Of a stretch of 64,000 bases of DNA, positions 37,038 to 50,287 are shown piece by piece. The DNA comes from Pempheris klunzingeri (taxonomy: Eukaryota > Chordata > Actinopteri > Acropomatiformes > Pempheridae). Under the pieces are notes generated by a model. The model had not been told where the DNA came from. It saw only the letters and a program-made list of their open reading frames with translations, and ran no database searches. The first letter of the stretch is position 1. Each line of letters starts with the position of its first letter. A program made the position numbers and the translations under genes. The stretch covers positions 2,141,506 to 2,205,505 of the forward strand of contig NC_092027.1 of the NCBI RefSeq assembly GCF_042242105.1. Direction: 5' to 3'.

Positions 37038-38416
37038 CTGTACTGAGGACTCTCATTAACATAATCCATTCTCCAAGCCTTTATCTTAACAGTTTGATCA
37101 AGCAGATTGAACGTTTCCCCACTGTTGCTTTAAGAACCAATGAACATGGATCAAAACAAGTTCAATGACAAAAAACAGTTTTGGTGTAAATCAATATTCC
37201 AGAATGTAGATGCTGAGACTGACCTATACTGATACCACACCTGTATGATATCAGGTGTTGGATCAATACAGTCTTTGCTTCATTGTAACACACATAAATA
37301 AAATATTTAACACATTTAGGTACAAATATTTAATAATCCTAACGTTTAATGTTTGATTTTAAAATCCCAGAAACATAATTTTTCTGAACTCAGAGCAGAA
37401 AAATAACAGAATAATCAGCTCTTCAAACTTAAATTAGTTTCATATTGATGTAAATTGAATCTTGTCATTAATACATTTTATTCAACTCAGTTTGAGTGGC
37501 TTGTTGATTAGATAACCTTTAGAAACTGTATTATACAGCAGAATTCAGTACAGATAAGGACAGTGAGCTTTATTTCCTGATAGAATTGCTACATAACATT
37601 TTCAAAGTCTTAATTTTTCTTGGATAAATTCTTTGGATTAAATAAACCAACTGATTTAATTTAAGATAGCAACACATGAAGTATTGATTAACATTCATGG
37701 ACACAGCTGATTTGCTGAATAAGTCTTTATTGTTTTAACACACACAGAATGTCAGCATGACTGTAAAGCAATAAAACAAGACAATATGTTGATTCTGCTG
37801 ACAGACAGCAAATAAATGTCATATACTCATTTATATAAAGTGCTTTGGTGAAATTACACTGACTGGTTTCATTGTTATTGAGTTTAAAATCTCAAATTAG
37901 ATTCATGTTATCACTTTATGCAGATGATACTCTGCTTCCTGTAAATAATCATTATTATCTAGACTTTTCTAATTCAGGTCTTCAGAATAATTCCTTGGTA
38001 CAATTAAACAACACATGAACATTAGGCATTAGTTATGACAGAGAGCTTTGTGATTTACTACTGAAATGGTCTTAACCACATGTGTTCTTACCAACATTAT
38101 TTAATGTAGATAAAACTGGAACAACAACAGTAGCTTAATTATTAAAATCTTTAAAAAGTAATCTGGAAAATGTGCATTATTTTTGTTAATCTGGTTCTAA
38201 TACATAATATGTGTCACAGAATGGAAATAAAGAGAAATTTCAATGCCGCTTTTATAACATACATGATAAAATCTTTATTGTTTTAAAATGTTGAAACCAG
38301 CCGCCAACATGGTAACGTTGAAATGAGTCATAAGAGAAAGAGAGAATCAGAGAGAGGGAAGTCAGACTGAGAGCAGTAGCAGAGTAAAACCAGTAGCAGA
38401 GTCCCAGTGGGTCAGC

Positions 38417-38742
38417 TCAGGACTGGGGACACTGGTTCCTCATCAGTGTCTCTGAGACTGGAGACTGGGAGCCCTGGGTGGCCTCACAGGTCACAGAGCC
38501 CACCTTCTTCCACTGGTCAGCAGGGAGCCTCAGGGTGCTGCTCCAGCTGTAGCGGCCGTCCTTCTCCAGCACCCCGGGGCTCCTGCTCTCCTCCCAGCTG
38601 AAGCTGCTGCTGCCGTCCACCTTCCAGGCCAGACTCCAGCCTGAGGGGAAGCCCTTGTTGGCCAGACACATCAGCGTGGCCTTCCCCTTCTCCAGCTCCT
38701 CACCGGAGGGGGGCAGCACCGTCAGGGTGGGACGGACATCAC
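38417..38742 (-). CDS. C5, IgL1 constant-region exon
   Basis: Protein identical to C4 and the others; second unit of the 4133-bp duplication. Fed by J5a and J5b. Confidence 0.93.
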
Positions 38743-39603
38743 CTAGGAGACACCAATCAGCTTAGAGGACGGGGACCACACAGCTGTCAATCAACCACCA
38801 GACACTTGGACACCTTCACGATGTGAGAGAGCTGATTTTGTCCTTTAAGGAGTTTCTGTCAGGTGCTTTTTCTGCTCCACCAGTCACTCACTCACTCACA
38901 CATTGTTTCACTTCCCTTTAAGAAGCCTCTCATGCACATCAGCACAGAGAGAATCATCATCCAGAGTGACAAGAAATATATCAAACTACACTGGAAATAA
39001 AATATCAGCTACTGTCCTCATTTAAACACGTTCTCATTAAAATCATCCACATCATCAATTATACATTACCTTAAAGGATTTAATGAAAATGTTAAAAGCA
39101 CAGAGAATTAACTGACCACAATCAAATCAAATACGATTTCAGACATCATTACCAAACTGTTCAAGAGATTTTCACAGTTTCAAACTAAACATGGCACAAT
39201 GAAGACATCTGAGATTTTGCACATTTCCAGATACCCATTTTTTATCTTCATTCTGTTCAAGTTTACACGTAGAACATGAATTTCAATTCATTGTAACAAC
39301 AGTTATATTTTCTTGTGGAAACACAACACATATAACTGTTGTTATAACTAATCCTGGTGAATATTTTTACAGTTAGATTAACATTTTACTTTTGCTTCAA
39401 GCTGTTTAAATTTGAGTTTGACAGGAATATTTAAAGAAACGTTTAGTGAAGCTTCTCTGAGTTAGCCTTCATGATGAAGGAGCAGAAAGAAAAACATGTA
39501 CATTAAAAGACTTACACACTGAACAAGCTGATTTATCTGCCTCAACATTTGAAAAATTATTCTAAAGCAGGATAAAGTATTTAGTTTTAGTGCAGAAACT
39601 TAC

Positions 39604-39641
39604 TTCCAATATCCAGTCTGGTTCCTCCACCGAACGTGTAC
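39604..39641 (-). CDS. J5a joining segment ([12 protein letters not shown])
   Basis: 38 bp with GTAAG donor; 23-RSS at 39642-39680. The start is Tyr-Thr coded as in J1a and J8a, whereas the J4a position of the sister unit has Trp-Thr. Confidence 0.91.
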
Positions 39642-39982
39642 CACAGTGATACAAACTCATTGAGCCGCCGTACAAAAACCTCTCAGTGTAAAGAGTCACG
39701 GCTCTCTGACTTTGTCTGAACTAAACCTACAAACCTGCACGATGCAACTTTACCATTAAAGTTGGAAATAATGATTTATCCTCTGGCTTAATTTAAATCT
39801 GTTGCAATTAGTTTTTTAGATCTCTTTTGACAAAGCTAACTTTGTCTTTTAGTGCAAAATATTTGTGCAAAAATTATTCATCAAAGAGGAAAATCAACTA
39901 TTTCTCGTGCCACACTGAATATGAAGGAAATAACAAGAAAAATAATTCCTGAAATAATAGAAATCTGGAACATTTGACTTAC

Positions 39983-40020
39983 TTCCAATATCCAGTCTGG
40001 TTCCTCCACCAAAAGTCAAC
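39983..40020 (-). CDS. J5b joining segment ([12 protein letters not shown])
   Basis: 38 bp with GTAAG donor; 23-RSS at 40021-40059. Same as J4b. Confidence 0.91.
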
Positions 40021-40549
40021 CACAGTGATACAAACTCATTGAGCCGCCGTACAAAAACCTCTCAGTGTAAAGAGTCACGGCTCTCTGACTCTGACACAAA
40101 CTCTACAGAAATAGTCTCTGATTATAAAATCTTTTCAGCTAAAATGAAAATGGACAATAAAACGGAGGAACATATTCACACAACGAATAATTTTATTTGA
40201 TATAAATACATTTGAAAAGGAATTTATTGATTTTTATGCAATTTATTCAAATAAAACAGTCTAAAAAATTGTCTCCAAGCAAAAATTTAAAAATTAAATG
40301 AAATTAGTATCAAACAATTTTTAATCAATACTCTGATGAACTGATTGATCCATTCGTAATGATCATCATCAGAGTAATCCATGTCCCTGTTGGGGTCAGT
40401 GGGAGCATTTCCATAGAGAGCCACTTTGCATCAGCAGCACCATGCTCCACTGCTCTGGGAGAGTTTATAGTCCTGAGAGTTGAACACTGGATGACTGACA
40501 GCCGTCCTTCACAACAACAGAAGCCACAGAAATCCTCCTCATCACAAAC

Positions 40550-41023
40550 ATGACTCTGACCTCCGTCCTCATCTGGACTCTCCTCTGCTGCTGCTTCACA
40601 GGTAAAGTCCAGAGCATCAGACTCCTCTCCTCCATCAACATCCGTCCCTCTGAAATGAAGCCGACTAAACCGTGACGCTGCTTTATGTTTCTGTCTCTGT
40701 GTCCTCAGAGTCCAGAGGTCAGGTCACAGTGACTCAGCCTGGAGCAGTGAGCTCTGCTGTGGGAGGCTCCGTCACCATCAGCTGTAAGATCAGTCAGAAA
40801 GTTTATAGTGGGAACCTTTTAGCCTGGTACCAACAGAGAGATGGAGAAACTCCTAAACTGCTCATTTACTACGCTAGCACTCGAGAATCAGGAACTCCAG
40901 ATCGTTTTACAGGCAGTGGATCAAACTCTGACTTCACTCTGACCATCAGTGGAGTCCAGACTGAAGATGCAGCAGTTTACTACTGTCAGAGTTTTCATGT
41001 TATCAACAGTCAGCATGTGTTCA
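40550..41023 (+). CDS. V16, L1-family VL segment abutting J5
   Basis: Leader 40550-40601, V exon 40709-41023, 12-RSS 41024-41051. CDR1 as in V14 (KVYSGNLLA), CDR2 with Glu (YASTRES), CDR3 [11 protein letters not shown]. From the leader intron onwards it departs from V15, which marks the right edge of the 4133-bp duplication. Confidence 0.92.
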
Positions 41024-41100
41024 CACAGTGAAAAAGCGTCGTACAAAAACCTCCCTCAGTCAGACAGAACAGAAACTGAACTGACTGCTGCAGCTGGAAG

Positions 41101-41143
<43 letters not shown>

Positions 41144-41460
41144 CTAACTCAAGTATATAAAAGCATCATACACCTCATGTCCTCTCTCTGTAAAAACACA
41201 TTCCCATAAAGATCTCTTTTCATGTCCATTAACCCCTTGGCTGCCTGGATTAGTAGATGGATCAGAGTTTCAAACATCAGATCAGAGTCACAGTGGGTAA
41301 AGTAGAGTGGCCTGAAACTGTACTCAAGAAAACACACTGAAGTGGAATAAACATTAAAGTTGTCACCAACATAACCACATGAATTTGAGTACAAAAGCAT
41401 CTGTGGGACAAAAAAGAGTAAATGTGAAAGAGTAATTATGAGGAGTGTCAACATTCAGTG

Positions 41461-41945
41461 TGTTTAGTGGAACTGACTGGCTGAATCCACAATGCAGACA
41501 CAGAACACGATTGGTTTGAAGACAATTAGATTGAATAGAAACACAAAAAGTGGAGCGAAAATGAGGAAGGGACCAGGGGAAGCAGGCTGGAGGTGCAGGT
41601 AGCAGGGCTGGAAGGGACACCAGGGTAGCTGACGGGAGAGGGAGACAAAACCGGAGCAGAGACGAGGAACAAGAATATCAATAGTAGTGAGGAACGGCTG
41701 GACTGAGAGCCTGAAGTGCACCATCGGAAACGGACAATCTGGCGGTGAGGGAATGAACAGAGCTGGATTAAATAGACAGGGAAGGCGTGGGCAGCCTGAT
41801 TGCCGATCGGGAACAGGTGTGTGATGTTTGCAGGTGTGTGGGTGGAATGACGTGAGTAACCTCCTCGACTCTGCTCCGGTTCCAGATAGAGGGAGACAAA
41901 CACACATGAGGGAAAAGGACAGGGAAAGATAACAGGATCCTAACA
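41461..41945 (-). mobile_element. Solo LTR, copy 4
   Basis: 485 bp, TG...CA ends with CAGTG repeats, same spacer position. It has several private base differences from the other copies. Confidence 0.75.
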
Positions 41946-42445
41946 CAGTGTCCTTAAACTTTGATAATTCCAGTATAGATGTCTCAGGTCCCAGTTCCCA
42001 TCACAGACACCCACAGATCAGGTGTGAACCCACCACATCCAGGTCTGTCCAGTCACATGGAGACAGTGAAATTACACAAGAGGCCAAATCTGTCTGTAGT
42101 CTGACTGAGAATGTCTGATATCAGACGTGTCGTTTCTCGTTTGTTTGCTCATGAAAACACCACAATACAATTATTCCCCTTCTTTTAGCCCATATCATGA
42201 TCAGGAATTAGAGCAGGTTTCCTGGTTACTTATTCTTCCCTCTCAAATGGACAGAATGCAAATGTGTGTTGCACAAAAGTCCCTGTTGGGGTCAGTGGGA
42301 GCATTTCCATAGAGAGCCACTTTGCATCAGCAGCACCATGCTCCACTGCTCTGGGAGAGTTTATAGTCCTGAGAGTTGAACACTGGATGACTGACAGCCG
42401 TCCTTCACAACAACAGAAGCCACAGAAATCCTCCTCATCACAAAC

Positions 42446-42923
42446 ATGACTCTGACCTCCGTCCTCATCTGGACTCTCCTCTGCTTTACTCACGGTGAGG
42501 AAAATCATCTTTCTGTGATGTGAAAATCATTTGTTGTTTGAGTTTCAGCTCACCATCTCATGTCCTGTGCTTCTTCTCTTTCCTCAGGCTCTGTTGGACA
42601 AAATGTTGTCTTGACTCAGCCAGCAGCCAAAGCAGTCCAGCTGGGTCAAACTGTTTCTATTGACTGTAAAGCCAGTCCAAAAGTTGCTCACTACTCTGGC
42701 TCACAGTATTTCCTGGCCTGGTACCATCAGAAAACTGGAGAAACTCCTAAAGCTCTGATCTACAGAACATCGGACAGATTGTCAGGAGTTTCATCCAGAT
42801 TTAGTGGAAGTGGAGCAGGGAATGGAGTTGACTTCACTCTGACCATCAGTGGATTACAGGCTGAAGATGCAGGAGTTTACTACTGTCAGAGTTATCACAG
42901 CATCAACAGTCAGAATGTGTTCA
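42446..42923 (+). CDS. V17, family II VL segment in L1-type flanks
   Basis: Leader 42446-42494, V exon 42588-42923, 12-RSS 42924-42951. Close to V13 but with CDR1 [16 protein letters not shown]2 RTSDRLS, framework 3 GLQAED and CDR3 [11 protein letters not shown]. Family II is thus diversified at CDR codons as the L1 family is. Intact. Confidence 0.88.
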
Positions 42924-44732
42924 CACAGTGAAAAAGCGTCGTACAAAAACCTCCCTCAGTCAGACAGAACAGAAACTGAACTGACTGCTGCAGCTGGTGC
43001 AGAGACTGATACAGTTCACTGAGAACACACACACACTCACACAAAGTTAAATCCACTAGAGCAGAACCAATTAATGAAACAAAACTCTTCATAATTTCTT
43101 AGAATTTGTAGAAAACAGTTTTCCAGCTGATCACAGTATCATCAGTTCTTCCTCCAAGTTGGTCAATAGCTGCAGAACCAGAAAATCACCTTGTCACTAT
43201 GTTCTTTATAGTTCCTGCTGCCTGCAGACTCTCAGTACACGTCTGTTGACCCAGACTGACACGTAGAAATGTGACTATATAGGACAGAGTATGTACTTAA
43301 AATCAATCATTGGGAGGAATTAGCTAACAGTAAAGTTTCTTTTCATTGAAAACTTCCTAACAAATTATAAATATACAATTAGAATATAATATTCTTGGTT
43401 AATGGATATATTAACATGATGTTAGTTTATTGTAGGTTCAAACAAATCTCTGCTAAAATAGCCTGAATATGAGTAGAAATACTGCAGTTTTATCATCAAC
43501 AGAAACACACTGAGTTCTACCAGACATAAAGTGAATTATTTGACTGTAATTAATCCTAATTTACCTGCTTTAGTGGTACAATACATAAGATTGAGCCAGA
43601 GTTTTAGTTTAGAGCATTAAAAAATGGACTAAATACATAAAACGAATGTGAAGAAATAACAGTACTGATGTCATGTTAAAGGTATCTGTACATAGATATC
43701 AGCTGAAGTACCTAAGAAGCTGGCCCAGGCCTGTATTGTCTCATAATCCCACTTTGTATCTGAGGGGTGACAGCAAGTCACTGTAGCGTCTGCTCTCAGA
43801 CCAACAGGAGAGGAGGAGGAAGTAGCGTTGCCCCATCCAGCAGATAACCAACACCTAACACAGCATCTTTGGTGCAACAAATGACGACACAAACTGTGCC
43901 GGAAACATTCCAGAGCAGCGGCTTTGAAATGATCACTGATGCATCATCCAGCCAGACGAGACTTGGCAGCAGGTATCGTTTCAAATATGATCAGAGGCTT
44001 TTGAAATGAAGCGTGGGGGGCAGATTAAGAGCAGGGGACCTGCCAATCACTGCCCGTGGCGCTGGATGGCCACCGGTGAGACCAAATGCTGCAGCGGGTG
44101 GTGCGACTGTGGTGCCAGAGGAGACGGAGGAGAATCACCAGGATAAGAGCTGAGCCAACCCAGCTGCAACCAGGGCCTGCAGTCATGAGGAGGTGGAGCT
44201 GACAAGATGGGACTCAGACTGGACGAGTGAGGGGAAATCAGAGTATCCTTGTGCCCACATGTTTATAGAGAGCTGGCTGCATCTCAGTGTCCAGGATCAA
44301 GTTGTTGTGGACCAGCAGACTGAGCTGGACCTTTAAACCCAGACTGGGCTGAGCTCCGCACAACACTGATCTGTACAAAGCTTCTTGGGGCATTAAGAAA
44401 AGGTATAAGAGATTTGGAATGGGATGTTTAATGTTCTCTCTTTGTAAAGTGAGGAGCAGCAGAGAGGAGGTGGAAAGGAGGCTCCTTGGCTTTAAAATCA
44501 AGACACTTGGAATCAGTCTCTCCATGCAAAACACTGCTGGTTAATATGGAAACTCTCTACGAAATGTTTGATGAATACTCAGTGGGAGCATTTCCATAGA
44601 GAGCCACTTTGCATCAGCAGCACCATGCTCCACTGCTCTGGGAGAGTTTATAGTCCTGAGAGTTGAACACTGGATGACTGACAGCCGTCCTTCACAACAA
44701 CAGAAGCCACAGAAATCCTCCTCATCACAAAC

Positions 44733-45215
44733 ATGACTCTGACCTCCGTCCTCATCTGGACTCTCCTCTGCTGCTGCTTCACAGGTAAAGTCCAGAGCAT
44801 CAGACTCCTCTCCTCTACCAACATCCGTCCCTCTGAAATGAAGCCGACTAAACCGTGACGCTGCTTTATGTTTCTGTCTCTGTGTCCTCAGAGTCCAGAG
44901 GTCAGGTCACAGTGACTCAGCCTGGAGCAGTGAGATCTGCTGTGGGAGGCTCCGTCACCATCAGCTGTAAGACCAGTCAGGATGTTTATATCTATAACAG
45001 CAATCACCTTTTAGCCTGGTACCAACAGAGAGATGGAGAAACTCCTAAACTGCTCATTTACTACACTAGCACTCGAGCATCAGGAACTCCAGATCGTTTT
45101 ACAGGCAGTGGATCAAACTCTGACTTCACTCTGACCATCAGTGGAGTCCAGACTGAAGATGCAGCAGTTTACTACTGTCAGAGTCGACACAGCATCAACA
45201 GTCAGGCTGTGTTCA
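44733..45215 (+). CDS. V18, L1-family VL segment next to C6
   Basis: Leader 44733-44784, V exon 44892-45215, 12-RSS 45216-45243. Long CDR1 ([11 protein letters not shown]), CDR2 YTST, CDR3 [11 protein letters not shown]. Before CDR1 it reads CKTSQ rather than CRISQ. Confidence 0.92.
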
Positions 45216-45292
45216 CACAGTGAAAAAGCGTCGTACAAAAACCTCCCTCAGTCAGACAGAACAGAAACTGAACTGACTGCTGCAGCTGGAAG

Positions 45293-45347
<55 letters not shown>

Positions 45348-46731
45348 TGTATTGAGGACTCTCATTAACATAATCCATTCTCCAAGCCTTTATCTTAACA
45401 GTTTGATCAAGCAGATTGAACGTTTCCCCACTGTTGCTTTAACAACCAATGAACATGGATCAAAACAAGTTCAATGACAAAAACCAGTTTTGGTGTAAAT
45501 CAATATTCCAGAATGTAGATGCTGAGACTGACCTATACTGATACCACACCTGTATGATATAAGGTTTAGAACAATACAGTCTTTGTTTCACTGTAACACA
45601 CAGCAATAAAATATTTAACACATTTACTTAAAAATATTTAATAATCCTAACGTTTAATGTTTGATTTTAAAATCCCAGAAACATAATTTTTTTGAACTCA
45701 GAGCAGAAAAATAACAGCATAATCAGCTCTTCAAACATAAATTAGTTTCATATTGATGTAAATTGAATCTTGTCATTAATACATTTTATTCAACTCAAAC
45801 ACTTTAGTGGCTTGTTGATTAGATAACCTTTAGAAACTGTATTATACAGCAGAATTCACTACAGATTAGGACACTGAGCTTTTTTTCCTGATAGAATTGC
45901 TACATAACATTTTCAAAGTCTTAATTTTTCTTGGATAAATTCTTTGGATTAAATAAATCCACTGATTTAATTTAAGATAGCAACACATGAAGTATTGATT
46001 AACATCCATGGACACAGCTGATTTGCTGAATAAGTCTTTATTGTTTTAACACACACAGAATGTCAGCATGACTGTAAAGCAATAAAACAAGACAATATGT
46101 TGATTCTGCTGACAGACAGCAAATAAATGTCATATACTCATTTATATAAAGTGCTTTGGTGAAATTACACTGACTGGTTTCATTGTCATTGAGTTTAAAA
46201 TCTCAAATTAGATTCATGTTATCACTTTATGCAGATGATACTCTGCTTTCTGTAAATAATCATTATTATCTAGACTTTTCTAATTCAGATCTTCAGAATA
46301 ATTCCTTGGTACAATTAAACAACACATGAACATTAGGCATTAGTTATGACAGAGAGCTTTGTGATTTACTACTGAAATGGTCTTACCACATGTGTTCTTA
46401 CCAACATTATTTAATTTAGATAAAACTGGAACAACAACAGTAGATTATCCACAGTCTTAAAATCTTTAAATAGTAATCTGGAAAATGTGCATTATTTTTG
46501 TTAATCTGGTTCTAATACATAATATGTGTCAAAGAATGGAAATAAAGAGACATTTCAATGCCACTTTTATAACATACATGATAAAATCTTTATTGTTTTA
46601 AAATGTTTAAACCAGCCGCCAACATGGTAACGTTGAAATGAGTCATAAGAGAAAGAGAGAATCAGAGAGAGGGAAGTCAGACTGAGAGCAGTAGCAGAGT
46701 AAAACCAGTAGCAGAGTCCCAGTGGGTCAGC

Positions 46732-47057
46732 TCAGGACTGGGGACACTGGTTCCTCATCAGTGTCTCTGAGACTGGAGACTGGGAGCCCTGGGTGGCCTC
46801 ACAGGTCACAGAGCCCACCTTCTTCCACTGGTCAGCAGGGAGCCTCAGGGTGCTGCTCCAGCTGTAGCGGCCGTCCTTCTCCAGCACCCCGGGGCTCCTG
46901 CTCTCCTCCCAGCTGAAGCTGCTGCTGCCGTCCACCTTCCAGGCCAGACTCCAGCCTGAGGGGAAGCCCTTGTTGGCCAGACACATCAGCGTGGCCTTCC
47001 CCTTCTCCAGCTCCTCACCGGAGGGGGGCAGCACCGTCAGGGTGGGACGGACATCAC
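46732..47057 (-). CDS. C6, IgL1 constant-region exon
   Basis: Protein identical to the other C exons. Its J-C intron has a local replacement near 47439-47475 (ctcttcatgtgg), where other copies read caaatacgatttcag. Confidence 0.93.
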
Positions 47058-47921
47058 CTAGGAGACACCAATCAGCTTAGAGGACGGGGACCACACAGCT
47101 GTCAATCAACCACCAGACACTTGGACACCTTCAGGATGTGAGAGCTGATTTTGTCCTTTAAGGAGTTTCTGTCAGGTGCTTTTTCTGCTCCACCAGTCAC
47201 TCACTCACTCACACATTGTTTCACTTCCCTTTAAGAAGCCTCTCATGCACATCAGCACAGAGACAATCATCATCCAGAGTGACAAGAAATATATCAAACT
47301 ACACTGGAAATAAAATATCAGCTACTGTCCTCATTTAAACACGTTCTCATTAAAATCATCCACATCATCAATTATACATTACCTTAAAGGATTTAATGAA
47401 AATGTTAAAAGCACAGAACATTAACTGACCACAATCAAATGCTCTTCATGTGGATTTCAGTCATAAGTATTGAACTGTTCAAGAGATTTTCACAGTTTCA
47501 AACTAAACATGGCACAATGAAGACATCTGAGATTTTGCACATTTCCAGATACCCATTTTTTATCTTCATTCTGTTCAAGTTTACACGTAGAACATGAATT
47601 TCAATTCATTGTAACAACAGTTATATTTTCTTGTGGAAACACAACACATATAACTGTTGTTATAACTAATCCTGGTGAATATTTTTACAGTTAGATTAAC
47701 ATTTTACTTTTGTTTCAAGCTGTTTAAATTTGAGCTTGACAGGAATATTTAAAGAAACGTTTAGTGAAGCTTCTCTGAGTTAGCCTTCATGATGAAGGAG
47801 CAGAAAGAAAAACATGTACATTTAAAGTTTTAGACACTGAACAAGCTGATTTATCTGCCTCAACATTTGAAAAATTATTCTAAAGCAGGATATAGTATTT
47901 AGTTTTAGTGCAGAAACTTAC

Positions 47922-47959
47922 TTCCAAATTCCAGTCTGGTTCCTCCACCAAAAGTCCAC
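47922..47959 (-). CDS. J6a joining segment ([12 protein letters not shown])
   Basis: 38 bp with GTAAG donor; 23-RSS at 47960-47998. The end reads LEFG in place of LDIG through a two-base change, unique among the 16. Confidence 0.91.
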
Positions 47960-48300
47960 CACAGTGATACAAACTCATTGAGCCGCCGTACAAAAACCTC
48001 TCAGTGTAAAGAGTCACGGCTCTCTGACTTTGTCTGAACTAAACCTACAAACCTGCACGATGCAACTTTACCATTAAAGTTGGAAATAACGATTTAACCT
48101 CAGGCTTAAGTTAAATCCATTGCAATTAGTTTTTTAGATCTCTTCTGCCAAAGCTAACTTTGTCTTTTAGTGCAAAATATTTGTGCAAAAATTATTCATC
48201 AAAGAGGAAAATCAACTATTTCTTGTGCCACACTGAATATGAAGGAAATAACAAGAAAAATAATTCCTGAAATAACAGAAATCTGAAACATTTGACTTAC

Positions 48301-48338
48301 TTCCAATATCCAGTCTGGTTCCTCCACCAAAAGTCCAC
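48301..48338 (-). CDS. J6b joining segment ([12 protein letters not shown])
   Basis: 38 bp with GTAAG donor; 23-RSS at 48339-48377. Confidence 0.91.
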
Positions 48339-48871
48339 CACAGTGATACAAACTCATTGAGCCGCCGTACAAAAACCTCTCAGTGTAAAGAGTCACGGCT
48401 CTCTGACTCTGACACAAACTCTACAGAAATAGTCTCTGATTATAAAATCTTTTCAGCTAAAATGAAAAAAGACAATAAAACGGAGGAACATATTTACAGA
48501 ATGAATAATTTTATTTGATATAAATACATTTGAAAAGGAATTTATTGATTTTTATGCAATTTATTTAAATAAAACATGACAGTCTAAAAAATTGTCTCCC
48601 AGCAAAAATGTAAAATTTAAAAAAATTGGTATTAAACAATTTTTAATCAATACTCTGATAAACTGATTGATCCATTCGTAATGATCATCATCAGAGTAAT
48701 CCATGTCCCTGTTGGGGTCAGTGGGAGCATTTCCATAGAGAGCCACTTTGCATCAGCAGCACCATGCTCCACTGCTCTGGGAGAGTTTATAGTCCTGAGA
48801 GTTGAACACTGGATGACTGACAGCCGTCCTTCACAACAACAGAAGCCACAGAAATCCTCCTCATCACAAAC

Positions 48872-49345
48872 ATGACTCTGACCTCCGTCCTCATCTGGAC
48901 TCTCCTCTGCTGCTGCTTCACAGGTAAAGTCCAGAGCATCAGACTCCTCTCCTCCATCAACATCCGTCTCTCTGAAATGAAGCCGACTAAACCGTGACGC
49001 TGCTTTATGTTTCTGTCTCTGTGTCCTCAGAGTCCAGAGGTCAGGTCACAGTGACTCAGCCTGGAGCAGTGAGCTCTGCTGTGGGAGGCTCCGTCACCAT
49101 CAGCTGTAAGACCAGTCAGAATGTTTATAGTACGAGCTATTTAGCCTGGTACCAACAGAGAGATGGAGAAACTTCTAAACTGCTCATTAAGTACACTAGC
49201 ACTCGAGCATCAGGAACTCCAGATCGTTTTACAGGCAGTGGATCAAACTCTGACTTCACTCTGACCATCAGTGGAGTCCAGACTGAAGATGCAGCAGTTT
49301 ACTACTGTCAGAGTCTACACTACATCAACAGTCAGTGGGTGTTCA
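48872..49345 (+). CDS. V19, L1-family VL segment abutting J6
   Basis: Leader 48872-48923, V exon 49031-49345, 12-RSS 49346-49373. Short CDR1 (NVYSTSYLA), framework 2 GETSKLLIK with Ser for Pro, CDR2 YTST, CDR3 [11 protein letters not shown]. Protein identical to V24, 13358 bp to the right. Confidence 0.92.
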
Positions 49346-49422
49346 CACAGTGAAAAAGCGTCGTACAAAAACCTCCCTCAGTCAGACAGAACAGAAACTG
49401 AACTGACTGCTGCAGCTGGAAG

Positions 49423-49424
<2 letters not shown>

Positions 49425-49484
<60 letters not shown>
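49425..49484. repeat. (CA)n microsatellite 3' of V19
   Basis: Pure CA tract of about 60 bp. The tract after the identical V24 (about 62783-62809) is less than half as long. Confidence 0.93.
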
Positions 49485-49487
<3 letters not shown>

Positions 49488-49802
49488 AACTCAAGTATAT
49501 AAAAGCATCATACACCTCATGTCCTCTCTCTGTAAAAACACATTCCCATAAAGATCTCTTTTCATGTCCATTAACCCCTTGGCTGCCTGGATTAGTAGAT
49601 GGATCAGAGTTTCAAACATCAGATCAGAGTCACAGTGGGTAAAGTAGAGTGGCCTGAAACTGTACTCAAGAAAACACACTGAAGTGGAATAAACATTAAA
49701 GTTGTCACCAACATAACCACATGGATTTGAGTACAAAAGCATCTGTGGGACAAAAAAGAGTAAATGTGAAAGAGTAATTATGAGGAGTGTCAACATTCAG
49801 TG

Positions 49803-50287
49803 TGTTTAGTGGAACTGACTGGCTGAATCCACAATGCAGACACAGAACACGATTGGTTTGAAGACAATTAGATTGAATAGAAACACAAAAAGTGGAGCGA
49901 AAATGAGGAAGGGACCAGGGGAAGCAGGCTGGAGGTGCAGGTAGCAGGGCTGGAAGGGACACCAGGGTAGCTGACGGGAGAGGGAGACAAAACCGGAGCA
50001 GAGACGAGGAACAAGAATATCTATAGTAGTGAGGAACGGCTGGACCGAGAGCCTGAAGTGCACCATCGGAAACGGCCAATCTGGCAGTGAGGGGATGAAC
50101 AGAGCTGGATTAAATAGACAGGGAAGGCGTGGGCGGCCTGATTGCCGATCGGGAACAGGTGTGTGATGTTTGCAGGTGTGTGGGTGGAATGACGTGAGTA
50201 ACCTCCTCGACTCTGCTCCGGTTCCAGATAGAGGGAGACAAACACTCATGAGGGAAAAGGACAGGGAAAGATAACAGGATCCTAACA
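49803..50287 (-). mobile_element. Solo LTR, copy 5
   Basis: 485 bp, TG...CA ends with CAGTG repeats. It shares with copy 6 a base change near its right end (aaacactcatg for aaacacacatg), so these two spacers are sisters. Confidence 0.75.

Larger units (their letters stand above)
32131..40671. repeat. Tandem duplication, period 4133 bp
   Basis: V14-C4-J4a-J4b and V15-C5-J5a-J5b are near-identical units, beginning at about 32131 and 36264. V proteins, CA-tract lengths and spacers match at constant 4133-bp offset, up to about 36540 against 40672 where V16 departs. The only changes I noticed in the parts compared are in J5a. The copies start within the common V 5' flank, as expected for unequal crossing-over there. 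Confidence 0.8.
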
